Assembly (NCBI RefSeq): GCF_024206495.1
Contig: NZ_JAMBPQ010000019.1
Location: 62,001 to 126,000 of the forward strand
Reading direction: 5' to 3'
From: Paraburkholderia sp. CNPSo 3272
GTDB taxonomy: Bacteria; Pseudomonadota; Gammaproteobacteria; Burkholderiales; Burkholderiaceae
Length of the DNA: 64,000 nucleotides
The notes below the pieces were generated by a model. The model did no database searches. It was not told where the DNA came from and saw only the letters and a list, made by a program, of their open reading frames with translations. Numbering within the stretch: position 1 is the first letter of the stretch; every line of letters starts with the position of its first letter. Shown piece by piece: positions 17,769 to 26,816 of the stretch. A program made the position numbers and the translations under genes.

Positions 17769-18452
17769 TCAGTCGCGGGCGCAGACTTCGTCGAGATGGT
17801 CGAGCAGGTCGGCGGGGTCTTCATACACGCGCAGCGCGCCCGCGCTTTTCAGTTCCTCGGTGCCGTAGCCGCCCGACTGCAGGCCGATGCCGAGCGCGCG
17901 GCAGCGCTGGGCCGCGAGCATGTCCCAGACGCTGTCGCCTACCACGAGGCAGCGCTCGATCGGCACGCTCAGCCGCAGCGCCGCGGCGACGAAAAGATCC
18001 GGGTCGGGCTTCGCGTGGCGCACTTCGTCGCGCGTGATCACGGTCGTGACGGACGGGTCCACGCCGAGCGCCTGCAAGTTCACGGACGCCGTGGCGAGCC
18101 GCCCGCTCGTGGCGATCGCCCAGGGCACCTGCGCGGCGCTGAGGGCGTCGAGCAGCGCGCGGGCGCCGGGTAGCGGTCGCACCTTGTCGGCGTGGCGGCG
18201 ATAGGCATCGGCGTGCAGTTTTTGCAAGCGCGCGATACGCTCGGGCGCGATCGACTCGTGGGCCTCGTGGGTCTCGCGCAGCAACTGGTTCATGAAGAGC
18301 CCGCCGCTCATGCCGATGCGCCGGTGAATGCGCCACACCGAAAGCTCGATGCCGTCCGCGTCGAGCGCTTCCTTCCATGCGAGCACATGCTGATACACGC
18401 TGTCGACGAGCGTGCCGTCGAGGTCGAACAAAAAGGCCGTTTCGTTGCGCAT
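17769..18452 (-). CDS. HAD-family hydrolase (phosphoglycolate-phosphatase-like)
   Basis: This is a 227-residue haloacid-dehalogenase phosphatase. All four HAD motifs are visible: the nucleophile loop FLFDLDGTLVDS at residues 7-18, the Ser/Thr loop in IATSGR, the lysine in RHAKPDPDLF and the acidic VVGDSVWDMLAA. The cap is alpha-helical (subclass I), as in beta-phosphoglucomutase and Gph-like enzymes. The substrate is probably a small phosphorylated metabolite. The neighbouring trehalase invites a sugar-phosphate role, but there is no direct evidence. Confidence 0.88.
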   Translation of the reverse strand: MRNETAFLFDLDGTLVDSVYQHVLAWKEALDADGIELSVWRIHRRIGMSGGLFMNQLLRETHEAHESIAPERIARLQKLHADAYRRHADKVRPLPGARALLDALSAAQVPWAIATSGRLATASVNLQALGVDPSVTTVITRDEVRHAKPDPDLFVAAALRLSVPIERCLVVGDSVWDMLAAQRCRALGIGLQSGGYGTEELKSAGALRVYEDPADLLDHLDEVCARD

Positions 18453-18551
18453 GGGTGGCTCCTGTGGCTACAAGACGATTACGCGGTGTGGCCGCAAAAA
18501 GTGTACGCCGCGCGCCGTTGGCGTGCGTCGCAGCGGGCGCGCGGCGTCGCC

Positions 18552-20399
18552 TCAAGGCGCGCTGGCCGCAGCCGCCCCGGACGCCCCCGGTGCGCCTTGC
18601 GCGGCGCCCGTCTGCGGATACATCTGCAGCAGCACCCGCAGGACGCCGTTGGTCCAGCCAAAGCCGTCCTGCAGCGGATATTCGCCGCCGCCCGCCGACG
18701 AGGCCTTCGTGGCCGACGCGCTCACGTCGTATTTCTCGACGAGCTTGTGCGTGCGCGTGTAGTAGGCGAGGTTCGTCGCAATCCAGCGCGTGGCGATTTC
18801 CTGCGCGAGGTCCTGTTCGCCGTAGCGGCGCAGCCCCATGACCGCGAGATATTGCAGCGGCGCCCAGCCGTTCGGCTCGTCCCATTGCTGGCCGGTCGCG
18901 ACCTGGGTGGTGGCGAGGCCGCCGGGGCGCAGCAGTCCGGCGCGTACCGCGGCGGCCACTTCCTGCGCCTGTGCTTTCGTCGCGACACCCGCATAGAGCG
19001 GGTAGACGGTCGCCGCCGTGAGCCGGTGCGTGAGCGTGCGGTGCGCGAAGTCGTAGTCGCTGTAGGCATGCAGTTGCGGGTCCCACAGCACGCGGTCGAT
19101 GGCGTCGGCGCGTTGTTGCGCGCGCTTCGTCATCAGTTCGGCCTCGCGCGCGTCGCCCTTCAGGCCGTAGGCCTTCGCGAGCGTGCGTTCGAGAATCACC
19201 ATCAGCGAATTGAGGTCGACCGGCGCGAGCGAGGTCACGTCGATGGTCGAGAGCGTGTGGCCGTCGGCGAGCCAGCGCGAACTGTAGTCCCAGCCCGTTT
19301 CCGCGCCCGCGCGCAGGTTGCGCCAGAGATCAGAGGCATCGCGCTGCGGGGTGGCGCGCGCGGTCAGGATGTCCTCGCGGTATGACTCGTCGCGCGGGCG
19401 GTTGCGTGCGTCCCAGTAGCGGTTGAGCAGCGTGCCGTCGGGCAGGCGCACGAGGTGGCGCGCGGCGTGGCCGGGCTTGAGCGTCTGCGCGCCGGCCATC
19501 CAGTAGTCGTATTCCTTGCGCAGTTGCGGCAGGTAATGGAGGTACACGGCGTCGCCGTCTTTCTGCGCGACGAGGCTCACCATCTGCGCGAAAAACGGCG
19601 GCTGCGAGCGGCTCAGGTAGTAAGTGCGATTGCCGTTCGCGATGTGGCCGTAGCGGTCGATCAGCGCGGCGAAGTTGTTCAGTTCGTCGAGCGCGAGTTC
19701 GTGGCGGCCGCTGGCCTCCAGGCCGAGCATGATGAAGTACGAATCCCAGTAGTAGATTTCGTTGAAGCGCCCGCCCGGCACGACGTACGCAAAAGGCAGC
19801 GGCAGCAGCGACGAATACGGATTCGGCTTCGCGTCGGGACGGCGGCTCAGCACGTTCCAGAGCGTGTCGATGTGGCCGACGACATCCTGGTTCGGATCGG
19901 AAACGTAGTGATCTTCGGATTGCGCCGGGGCCGTGAAGTACTGGTTCACGAACTGCGTGAGCGCGGCCTTGCGTGCGGCGTTGTCGTGCTGACCCGCGTG
20001 TTGCTGGCGCCAGCGCTCGTAGGCGGCTGTGATCTGACTCGGGCGCTGGTTGGGCAGCATGTCGGCAAACGTCTTGCTGTCGGGGAAGATCTGCGCGAGC
20101 TGCACGTCGTGATAGAGGCGGCCGTAGAGGTCGGCGGGCGTGGCGGGCTGGCTCTCTTTTGCGGTGTCATGCTGCGCCGGCGAGCGAACCGGCGTGGCCG
20201 ATCGCGCCGGCGTTTGTAATTCCTGCGCGTTGGCGGGTGCGCTCGCCGAGGCTGCGGCGTCGGCTTGTGCGTCGGCAGCCTGGGCGGTTTGCGCAAGCGG
20301 CCAGGCGAGGCACAACGCAGCGGCGAGCGCGGCGGCACAGGAGATGGGGCGGGATGTCGTGGCGGATGTGGGTGTGCGGGAGCGGAACGGAAAAGACAT
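18552..20399 (-). CDS. treA: Periplasmic trehalase
   Basis: This GH37 enzyme hydrolyses trehalose to two glucose molecules. The 615-residue precursor has a signal peptide (hydrophobic CAAALAAALCLAWPLA, then TAQAADA with a likely AxA cleavage near residue 43). Both trehalase signatures are present: PGGRFNEIYYWDSYF and QWDEPNGWAPLQY. The ATG at 20397-20399 was chosen because it puts the signal peptide at the N-terminus; the upstream in-frame extension is Arg-rich. A low-complexity Ala/Gln/Thr linker follows the signal. It is divergent from pobA. Confidence 0.93.
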   Translation of the reverse strand: MSFPFRSRTPTSATTSRPISCAAALAAALCLAWPLAQTAQAADAQADAAASASAPANAQELQTPARSATPVRSPAQHDTAKESQPATPADLYGRLYHDVQLAQIFPDSKTFADMLPNQRPSQITAAYERWRQQHAGQHDNAARKAALTQFVNQYFTAPAQSEDHYVSDPNQDVVGHIDTLWNVLSRRPDAKPNPYSSLLPLPFAYVVPGGRFNEIYYWDSYFIMLGLEASGRHELALDELNNFAALIDRYGHIANGNRTYYLSRSQPPFFAQMVSLVAQKDGDAVYLHYLPQLRKEYDYWMAGAQTLKPGHAARHLVRLPDGTLLNRYWDARNRPRDESYREDILTARATPQRDASDLWRNLRAGAETGWDYSSRWLADGHTLSTIDVTSLAPVDLNSLMVILERTLAKAYGLKGDAREAELMTKRAQQRADAIDRVLWDPQLHAYSDYDFAHRTLTHRLTAATVYPLYAGVATKAQAQEVAAAVRAGLLRPGGLATTQVATGQQWDEPNGWAPLQYLAVMGLRRYGEQDLAQEIATRWIATNLAYYTRTHKLVEKYDVSASATKASSAGGGEYPLQDGFGWTNGVLRVLLQMYPQTGAAQGAPGASGAAAASAP

Positions 20400-20634
20400 G
20401 GGCTTGATGTTTTTGATGGGCGACGAGCGCGCCCGCGCGCAAACCTGGGGCGCAGGCGAAGCGCGCAAACGAAGCAATTCCCGTTCCGCGCCAACGGTTA
20501 AACGAGACGGGCGGCGACCTCAGTATTCAAAATCGGGATACTCCGTATTCTCCATATCGCGTTGCGCGATAACGGGCGTAGCGGCGAAACTTGCGAAAAA
20601 TCAATTCAAGCAACGCCGCATCAGGAGACATCTC

Positions 20635-21807
20635 ATGCGCACTCAGATTGGCATCATCGGCGCCGGGCCCGCGGGCCTGCTTCTTTCCCATCTTCTGCAT
20701 TTGCGCGGCATCGACTCCGTCGTGCTCGAGCTGCGTGGCCGCGAGCAGATCGAATCGACCATACGCGCCGGCGTGCTCGAGCAAGGCACGATGGACGTGC
20801 TCACCGAAGCGGGCGTCGGCGAGCGCATGAAGGCCGAAGGCGCGCTGCATCACGGCTTCGAACTCGCGTTCGAAGGCAAGCGCCGCCGCATCGATCTCAC
20901 TGGCCTCACGGGCAAAGCCATCACCGTCTACGCGCAGCACGAAGTGCTCAAGGACCTCGTGGCCGCGCGCGTGGCCGCGGACGGCAAACTCTTCTTCAAT
21001 GTCTCGGACACGTCGATTCACGGCGTCGAAACCAGCACGCCGTCGATCCGCTTCACGCTCGAAGGGGAGGCGCACGAGCTGCACTGCGACTACGTGATCG
21101 GCTGCGACGGTTTCCACGGCGTGTCGCGCGCCTCGATTCCGGCAACGCTGCGCCAGGACTACGAGCGGGTGTTCCCGTTCGGCTGGTTCGGCATTCTCGT
21201 CGAGGCGCCGCCCACTTCCGACGAACTCATCTACGCGCGGCACGATCGCGGATTCGCGCTCGTCAGCACGCGCTCGCCGAACGTGCAGCGCATGTATTTC
21301 CAGTGCGATCCGAAGGACGACGTCGACAACTGGTCCGACGACCGCATCTGGGCCGAGTTGCACGCACGCGTCGATTCGCGCGAAGGCCACCGGGTGGTGG
21401 AAGGCAAGATCTTCCAGAAGAACATCGTCGGCATGCGCAGCTTCGTTACGACCACGATGCAGCACGGGCGCCTCTTTCTCGCGGGCGACGCGGCGCATAT
21501 CGTGCCGCCGACCGGCGCGAAGGGCCTCAATCTCGCGGTGGCGGACGTGCGCGTGCTGACCGCGGCGCTCGTGGCCTTCTACAAGGAAGGCCGCACCGAT
21601 CTGCTCGATGGCTATAGCGAAACGGCGCTGCGCCGCATCTGGCGCGCCGAACACTTCTCGTACTGGATGACGCGCATGATGCACCGCCTCGACGACGCCA
21701 CGCCGTTCGAACAGCGCCTGCAGGTTGCGGAACTGGAGCACGTCACCACCTCGCGCGCCGCCGCGACCGCGATGGCCGAAAACTACGTGGGCGCGGTTGC
21801 CGTGTGA
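20635..21807 (+). CDS. pobA: 4-hydroxybenzoate 3-monooxygenase
   Basis: PobA is an FAD monooxygenase that uses NADPH and O2 to convert 4-hydroxybenzoate to protocatechuate. The 390-residue protein has the dinucleotide motif IGIIGAGPAGLLLSHLL at the N-terminus, the DG motif CDYVIGCDGFHGVSR near residue 155 and the GD motif LFLAGDAAHIVPPTGAKG near residue 285. The length is close to that of the Pseudomonas enzyme. The ATG has an AGGAGA site; the frame is open upstream but carries no homology there. No PobR regulator adjoins it. Confidence 0.95.
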   Translation: MRTQIGIIGAGPAGLLLSHLLHLRGIDSVVLELRGREQIESTIRAGVLEQGTMDVLTEAGVGERMKAEGALHHGFELAFEGKRRRIDLTGLTGKAITVYAQHEVLKDLVAARVAADGKLFFNVSDTSIHGVETSTPSIRFTLEGEAHELHCDYVIGCDGFHGVSRASIPATLRQDYERVFPFGWFGILVEAPPTSDELIYARHDRGFALVSTRSPNVQRMYFQCDPKDDVDNWSDDRIWAELHARVDSREGHRVVEGKIFQKNIVGMRSFVTTTMQHGRLFLAGDAAHIVPPTGAKGLNLAVADVRVLTAALVAFYKEGRTDLLDGYSETALRRIWRAEHFSYWMTRMMHRLDDATPFEQRLQVAELEHVTTSRAAATAMAENYVGAVAV

Positions 21808-21829
21808 GGTAAGCGCAACGTATGAAACG

Positions 21830-21866
21830 ACCGCGCGAGTCCCGCAGGGCTCGCGCGGTTTTTTCT
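21830..21866 (+). terminator. Rho-independent terminator after pobA
   Basis: A GC-rich stem ACCGCGCGAG / CTCGCGCGGT is followed by TTTTTTCT. It lies 22 bases after the pobA stop and separates it from the convergent dehydrogenase gene. Confidence 0.88.
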
Positions 21867-21891
21867 GTTTACGGTGTCGGGTTGGACAGCT

Positions 21892-22944
21892 TCAAATCGC
21901 CGTGAGCGGCGCGATGCCCAGTTCGGTTGTGATATCGGCGAAAGGCTTTCTCACGGAGTCGGGCAGCGTGATCGTCTGCATGTGCCGTTCTCGATTCTCC
22001 GCTTCGTACTGGCCAGGGTATTGCACCGGCTGCGCCGGATCCTGCGGCGGGCAGCTGAGCAGATAGTCGAGGAACGACTCGACCTCCTGCGAGCGCCACG
22101 TCGTGTTGAAATCCACCTGCGGATCGAGCACCAGCGCGAACAGATTGTTGGTCGCCACGCCGTTGCGCGGATTGTCCGGATGGATCGTGCCGCCGCCCGA
22201 GAGCACGCCCGCGAGCAGTTCCGCCACGAGTCCGAGCGCATAGCCCTTGTGCAGGCCGAACGGCAGCAGCGCGCCGGGCGGGTCGGCGAACAGCACGTGG
22301 GGGTCCGTGCTCGGCTGGCCGTTCGCGTCGATCACCGAGCCGTCGGGCGCCGGCAGACCGTTTTCGGCGAGCACGCGCGCCTTGTTCACGGCAATGGCGC
22401 TCGTGGCGATATCCACGACGAAGGGCGGCCGCCCGCCCGGCAGCGGGCCCGCGAAGCACAGCGGGTTGGTCGTGAGCCGAGGCTCGCGCCCGCCGAACGG
22501 CGCGACGGTCGGCGCGCGATTCACCACGTTGGTGAACGCGAGCAGCACGTAGCCCTGCGCCGCGACCATTTCGCCGTAGTGGCCCATGCGCCCCAGGTGA
22601 TGGCTATGACGCAGCGTCACGATGCACTGTCCATGTTCGCGCGCGCGGGCGATCGCGTCTTCCATCACGACCTTGCCAATGTGCTGGCCGAAGCCGCTGT
22701 GGCCGTCGTAGCCGATCAGGCTGCCGCGGTCGACGACGCGCTCGGCGCGGCCGTCGGCGGTGACGAAACCCGCGGCCAGCACGCGCTTGTAGTTCGGCAG
22801 GATCGACAGGCCATGGCTCGCGTAGCCCACGCGGTCCGATTCGATCAGATGGTCGGCCACGTCGGCGGCGATGTCCTCGGGCACCGAGACGTTCGTGAGC
22901 ACGGCCGTGGCGAAGCGGCGTGCGTCGTCGATCTTGACTTCCAT
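21892..22944 (-). CDS. Malate/L-lactate dehydrogenase family oxidoreductase
   Basis: The 350-residue protein belongs to the Ldh_2 family of NAD(P)-dependent 2-hydroxyacid dehydrogenases, which is unrelated to the classical Rossmann malate dehydrogenase. Visible family features are SDRVGYASHGLSILPNY near residue 38, LRHSHHLGRMGHYGEMVA with the catalytic His near 118-125, and LPFGLHKGYALGLVAELL. The reported activities include malate, sulfolactate and ureidoglycolate oxidation, so the substrate is open. An AAGGAGC site precedes the ATG. The adjacent SLC13 transporter, 41 bases upstream on the same strand, suggests dicarboxylate use. Confidence 0.88.
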   Translation of the reverse strand: MEVKIDDARRFATAVLTNVSVPEDIAADVADHLIESDRVGYASHGLSILPNYKRVLAAGFVTADGRAERVVDRGSLIGYDGHSGFGQHIGKVVMEDAIARAREHGQCIVTLRHSHHLGRMGHYGEMVAAQGYVLLAFTNVVNRAPTVAPFGGREPRLTTNPLCFAGPLPGGRPPFVVDIATSAIAVNKARVLAENGLPAPDGSVIDANGQPSTDPHVLFADPPGALLPFGLHKGYALGLVAELLAGVLSGGGTIHPDNPRNGVATNNLFALVLDPQVDFNTTWRSQEVESFLDYLLSCPPQDPAQPVQYPGQYEAENRERHMQTITLPDSVRKPFADITTELGIAPLTAI

Positions 22945-22985
22945 GAGCGGCTCCTTGCTAACGGTGCAGCGTTCGCGTGCAGTGA

Positions 22986-24482
22986 TCAGATCCAGCCCAG
23001 CCAGCGCCACCACGTCGCGGCGAACAGCAGCAACAACACGTAGCCGACGGCGGTCAGCACGATGCCCACGCGCGCGAACTGCTTCGCCGTGAACGTTTCG
23101 GTGGCGAGGCACACCATGTTTTGCGGCGCGTTGATCGGCAGGATGAAGCCGAAGCTCACGACATACCCGAGCAGCATGGTGAGACCGAGCCGGTTGAAGT
23201 CGCCCTGCATGGACTGCAGCACCGACACGAGGATCGGCAGCATCGCGGAGGTGAGCGCCGTTGCGCTCGCAAAACCGAGGTGGATGAGAATGAGAAAGGC
23301 CGAGAGAATCGCGAAGGCCATGAACGGCGTGGCGGTGTCGAGCCCCGTGTGATGCGCGACGAGGTCGCCGAGCCATTGGCCCGCCTTCGTCGTGAGCAGC
23401 GCCGTGCCGAGGCTGATGCCCACGCCGAACACGATCACCGTGCCCCACGGAATGCGGCTTTGCACGGTCTTCCAGTCCATCACGCCGAAGCGCGGCAGCA
23501 GCAGCAGCACGAGCCCCACGTAAGTGACCGAAGTGGTGTCGAACGGGTGCAGCTTGCCTTCGGTCGCCCAAAAGAGCAGCAGGCCGATGGAAACCCCGAG
23601 CAGGCGTTTTTGCGGGCCCGTCATGGGGCCGAGTTCGCGCAGCGAGGCTTCGACGGCTTCCTTGCCGCCCGCGATGGCGTCGGCTTCGGGCGGCAGCATC
23701 TTCAGCACGATAAAGAGCAGCGCGGCCGACATCACGATCGCCCAGGGCGCGCCCGCAATCAGCCAGTCGAGCCACGTCACGCGTGCGCCGAGCATCTTGT
23801 CCATGAAGCCCACGGTAAGCAGGTTCTGCGCGGCGGCGGTCTGGATGCCGACGTTCCAGATGCTCGTGGCCTGCGCGACCACGATCATGATGCCCGCCGC
23901 GATGTTCGAGCGCTTGTCCACGCCGAACGCCGAGATCACGCCCACCATGATCGGCACGACGCAGGCGCTGCGCGCGGTGGCGCTCGGCACCACGAGCGAG
24001 AGCACGACGGTCACGGCGACCGCGCCGATCAGGATGCGCCGCGTGGTCGTGCCGATCAGCGAGAGCGTGACGAGCGCAATACGCCGGTCGAGCCCGGTGA
24101 CGGTCATCGCCGCGGAGATAAAGAGTGCGCCGGCCACGAGCGCGAGCGCGGAATTGGAGAAGCCCGCGAGCGCCATGCTGATGGCTTTGTTCGTGCCGTA
24201 GTCGACCGCGGGGTTTTCGATGGTGGGCGCGGTGCCCACGAGAAACGCCATGAGCGAGGTGATGATGATGGCGCTCGCTTCGTACGACACCGCTTCGGTG
24301 AGCCACACGACCACGGCGAACGCGAGGATCGCGAGCATGCGCTGGCCGGCGGGCGGGAGGCTATCGGGCAGGGGCAGCAGAAGCACGACGACGAGCGCGA
24401 TCACGCCCGCGATCAGGCCCACAGGTATGCCTCTTTTCTGTGGCGCTGCGCTCGCGTTGGCGGCTGGCTGGGGTGCGTTCAT
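22986..24482 (-). CDS. SLC13/DASS-family anion symporter
   Basis: This inner-membrane carrier has 498 residues and about 11-12 hydrophobic segments. The divalent anion:Na+ symporter pattern is seen as a double SNT-like motif: IWNVGIQTAAAQN in the first half and PINAPQNMVCLATETF in the second. It probably imports C4-dicarboxylates. The ATG at 24480-24482 begins MNAPQPAANASAAPQKRG, a cytoplasmic tail. It is co-transcribed with the malate/lactate dehydrogenase-like gene, so uptake and oxidation of one hydroxyacid is a reasonable inference. Confidence 0.86.
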   Translation of the reverse strand: MNAPQPAANASAAPQKRGIPVGLIAGVIALVVVLLLPLPDSLPPAGQRMLAILAFAVVVWLTEAVSYEASAIIITSLMAFLVGTAPTIENPAVDYGTNKAISMALAGFSNSALALVAGALFISAAMTVTGLDRRIALVTLSLIGTTTRRILIGAVAVTVVLSLVVPSATARSACVVPIMVGVISAFGVDKRSNIAAGIMIVVAQATSIWNVGIQTAAAQNLLTVGFMDKMLGARVTWLDWLIAGAPWAIVMSAALLFIVLKMLPPEADAIAGGKEAVEASLRELGPMTGPQKRLLGVSIGLLLFWATEGKLHPFDTTSVTYVGLVLLLLPRFGVMDWKTVQSRIPWGTVIVFGVGISLGTALLTTKAGQWLGDLVAHHTGLDTATPFMAFAILSAFLILIHLGFASATALTSAMLPILVSVLQSMQGDFNRLGLTMLLGYVVSFGFILPINAPQNMVCLATETFTAKQFARVGIVLTAVGYVLLLLFAATWWRWLGWI

Positions 24483-24730
24483 GGCGATGACTCCATGTTG
24501 GGCATGCACGCGGCATGGCTCGCGTGTCGCTTCTGGCAGAGCGCATGCAGCGTCGACGGCGGCGGTGTGGCGGCTTGCGGACGAGTCAGCGCATTCGCTT
24601 CGCGGATCGTACTGCCTTTCGACTGATGAAGCGTTTAGTGTGTACGGCGGGAGCGGGCGAGCGCGAAGGCGGGGCAAGTGCAGCGTTGCAGCATGCTGCG
24701 GGTGAGGCGGGCAACGTGATGGTGGAGGCG

Positions 24731-24758
24731 TTTTAACCGGCAAAACGGCCGGTTAAAA
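24731..24758 (-). terminator. Perfect 11-bp hairpin terminator
   Basis: TTTTAACCGGC (24731-24741) and GCCGGTTAAAA (24748-24758) form a perfect stem with a six-base loop and T/A runs on both sides, so it can act on either strand. It lies 16 bases past the stop of the small secreted protein gene on the minus strand. Confidence 0.8.
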
Positions 24759-24774
24759 CGGCCGCTGACGCGAA

Positions 24775-25107
24775 TTACTGGCTGGCGCCAGCAGCAGCGT
24801 TAGCTTTCTTCTGTGCGTCCTGCAGGTTCTGCGGATAGTTCGGGTCGTTCAGCGCCGGCTTGTAGCCCGCGTCTTCCAGCTTCTTCAACTCGGCGTTGTT
24901 CTTCGCGCGGGCTTGCTTGCGCTCGGCCTTGCGCTGCGCTTTGGCCTGAGCCTTGGCCTGTGCTTTCTGTTCCTTGGTGAGCGGTTGCGAGGCCGCGGCG
25001 GCGGCGGGTGCACTGGCTTCCGTTTGCGCGAATGCCGGCGCGGCAACGCCGATCAGGAATGCGGCGGTTGCCGCGGCGAGAGTCAGCTTGCTGGTGGTGG
25101 AGCGCAT
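24775..25107 (-). CDS. Small secreted Lys/Ala-rich protein (DUF4148-like)
   Basis: This 110-residue precursor has a clear signal peptide (LTLAAATAAFLIGVAAPAFAQ, cleavage after AFA). An Ala-rich stretch and a highly charged run of KAQAKAQ/KAERKQ repeats follow, then a C-terminal part with LEDAGYKPALNDPNYP. That last part resembles the GxxPAxxDxxYP pattern of small DUF4148 proteins common in Burkholderiaceae. It would be periplasmic; the function is unknown. The start is an ATG at 25105-25107 with an AGGGA ribosome site. Confidence 0.75.
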   Translation of the reverse strand: MRSTTSKLTLAAATAAFLIGVAAPAFAQTEASAPAAAAASQPLTKEQKAQAKAQAKAQRKAERKQARAKNNAELKKLEDAGYKPALNDPNYPQNLQDAQKKANAAAGASQ

Positions 25108-25279
25108 TGATTTCCCTAATGATTGGTTTGAATGACTTACCCAGGGCTGGGAGGACGGGCGCGCATGGCTGCGGCGCGCCCGTTGCTCAATGTAATCGAT
25201 CCCCACAAAAGACGGTAGCAAGCGCTGACCCTGGCTTGCTGGTAACCGCAGCGGCGACCCCGGCGGCCTCGCTGGGCAC

Positions 25280-25963
25280 TCAGGCGCCGAGTTTCGCGGC
25301 CGCCGCTGCGACTACTCGCGCGCGCTCGGCGAGCGACGCAGCTGTCTGCGCGCGCAACCTTTCCACGATTGCGCGCGGCGCGGTGGCGGGGTCGCCCGCA
25401 TCGAACGGCGGCGCGGGTGCGTACTCGAGTTCGAGCTGCAGCGCCTGAGCGGCCTCGTCGCCGATCAGTTCAGCGGCGAGCGTCAATGCGAAATCGATAC
25501 CCGCGGTGATCCCGCCGCCGGTCAGCACGTTCCCATCGCGCACCACGCGCGCTTTCACGGGCAGCGCGCCGAGCGGCTCCAGCAGTTCGTGGAAGGCCCA
25601 ATGCGTGGTCGCACGGCGTCCGCGCAGCAGCCCGGCCGCGCCGAGCACGAGCGCACCCGTGCAAACCGAGGTGACGTAGCGCGCCGTGCTCGCCTGGCGG
25701 CGCAGGAAGGCGAGCGTCTCGTCGTCGGGAATCAACTGAGAAACGCCGCTGCCGCCCGGCACGCAGACCACGTCGAGCGGCGGGCAGTCCTCGAAGGTCG
25801 TGTCGGGTGTGAGCATGAGGCCGGTGCTCGAGCGCACCGGGTGGAGCGTCTTCCAGATGAGCCGCGCCCGGGTGTCCGGCATCGAGGCGAGCACGTCGTA
25901 CGGACCGGTCAGGTCGAGCTGTTGAACGTTGGGAAATGCGAGAAATCCGATCTGCAGTGCCAT
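25280..25963 (-). CDS. DJ-1/PfpI-family protein, isonitrile-hydratase-like
   Basis: This 227-residue protein has the flavodoxin-like DJ-1/PfpI fold. The nucleophile elbow reads SVCTGALVLGAAGLL near residue 100, where the Cys is catalytic in Pseudomonas isonitrile hydratase, a protein of nearly the same length. Other matches are FPNVQQLDLTGPYDVL, CVPGGSG and TGGGITAGIDFAL. The start at 25961-25963 (MALQIGFLAFPN) fits the family; the upstream extension does not. It may equally act on another small electrophile. Confidence 0.85.
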   Translation of the reverse strand: MALQIGFLAFPNVQQLDLTGPYDVLASMPDTRARLIWKTLHPVRSSTGLMLTPDTTFEDCPPLDVVCVPGGSGVSQLIPDDETLAFLRRQASTARYVTSVCTGALVLGAAGLLRGRRATTHWAFHELLEPLGALPVKARVVRDGNVLTGGGITAGIDFALTLAAELIGDEAAQALQLELEYAPAPPFDAGDPATAPRAIVERLRAQTAASLAERARVVAAAAAKLGA

Positions 25964-26187
25964 GTGATGTTCCCGGTCAAGGTTGGACTGTCGAAAAGGC
26001 CGACGGTGTGCCGATGATTCGGGAATCACTGTAATCTTGCGCCGCTCCACAACCATGCCAAAAACCGCGCAAAAACTGCCAGCGGCGCGCGAGCCATGCA
26101 TGGAAGCACTCGGTGATCGAGACACGCGCCGCGTTCAGCCGCGGCTTAATTAGCCACAGCGTAAGCAGCGCGCTTGCTGCTTCGAAC

Positions 26188-26625
26188 TCAGGCCGGCATC
26201 TTGCGGAACGTCACCGCGATGCGGTTCCAGCCGTTGATCGCGATGATCAGCAGCGTGAGGTCAGCGATCTCCCGATCGCTGAAATGCGGCTTCACGCGTT
26301 CCCACACTTCGTCGGGCACGTGCGTTTGCGCGAGCAGCGTGACAGATTCGGTCCATTCGAGCGCCGCGCGCTCGCGCTCGGTGAAGAATGGCGTCTCGCG
26401 CCACACCGATACCGTGGCGAGCCGGCGATCGGTTTCGCCGCCTTTGCGCGCATCTGAGGTGTGCATGTCCACGCAGTAGGCGCAGCCATTGATCTGCGAA
26501 GCACGCAGGCGCACCAGTTCCGCGAGCGGCTTTTCGATCGAGCTTTTGCTCGCGCGCTCTTCGAGCGCAATCATGGCCTTCGTGCCTTCGGGGCTGGCCT
26601 TGTAGAAATCCAGACGTGCTTGCAT
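26188..26625 (-). CDS. AhpD-like carboxymuconolactone decarboxylase-family protein
   Basis: This 145-residue all-helical protein carries the AhpD redox motif INGCAYCVDMHTSDA at about residues 46-60: a CxxC pair followed by the conserved histidine. Such proteins reduce peroxides or act as thiol-disulfide partners. The gene is divergent from a MocR-type regulator 190 bases away, an arrangement in which the regulator often controls this gene. Confidence 0.9.
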   Translation of the reverse strand: MQARLDFYKASPEGTKAMIALEERASKSSIEKPLAELVRLRASQINGCAYCVDMHTSDARKGGETDRRLATVSVWRETPFFTERERAALEWTESVTLLAQTHVPDEVWERVKPHFSDREIADLTLLIIAINGWNRIAVTFRKMPA

Positions 26626-26816
26626 GAGCGTTCACCTGTCGAGTTGAATTTCGTGGCGCTGTCTTCGACAGCGACGTTGACAACGATGCGTTGGACTTGC
26701 GAATTGCGTAACCACAGGGGCACTTTAGGCGTTGTGCTGGCGCGTTCACATAGCCATTCTGGCAATATTTCGGGTGACCACTTTCACCCCCGTCGAGCGC
26801 TACCTGCAGCATCATC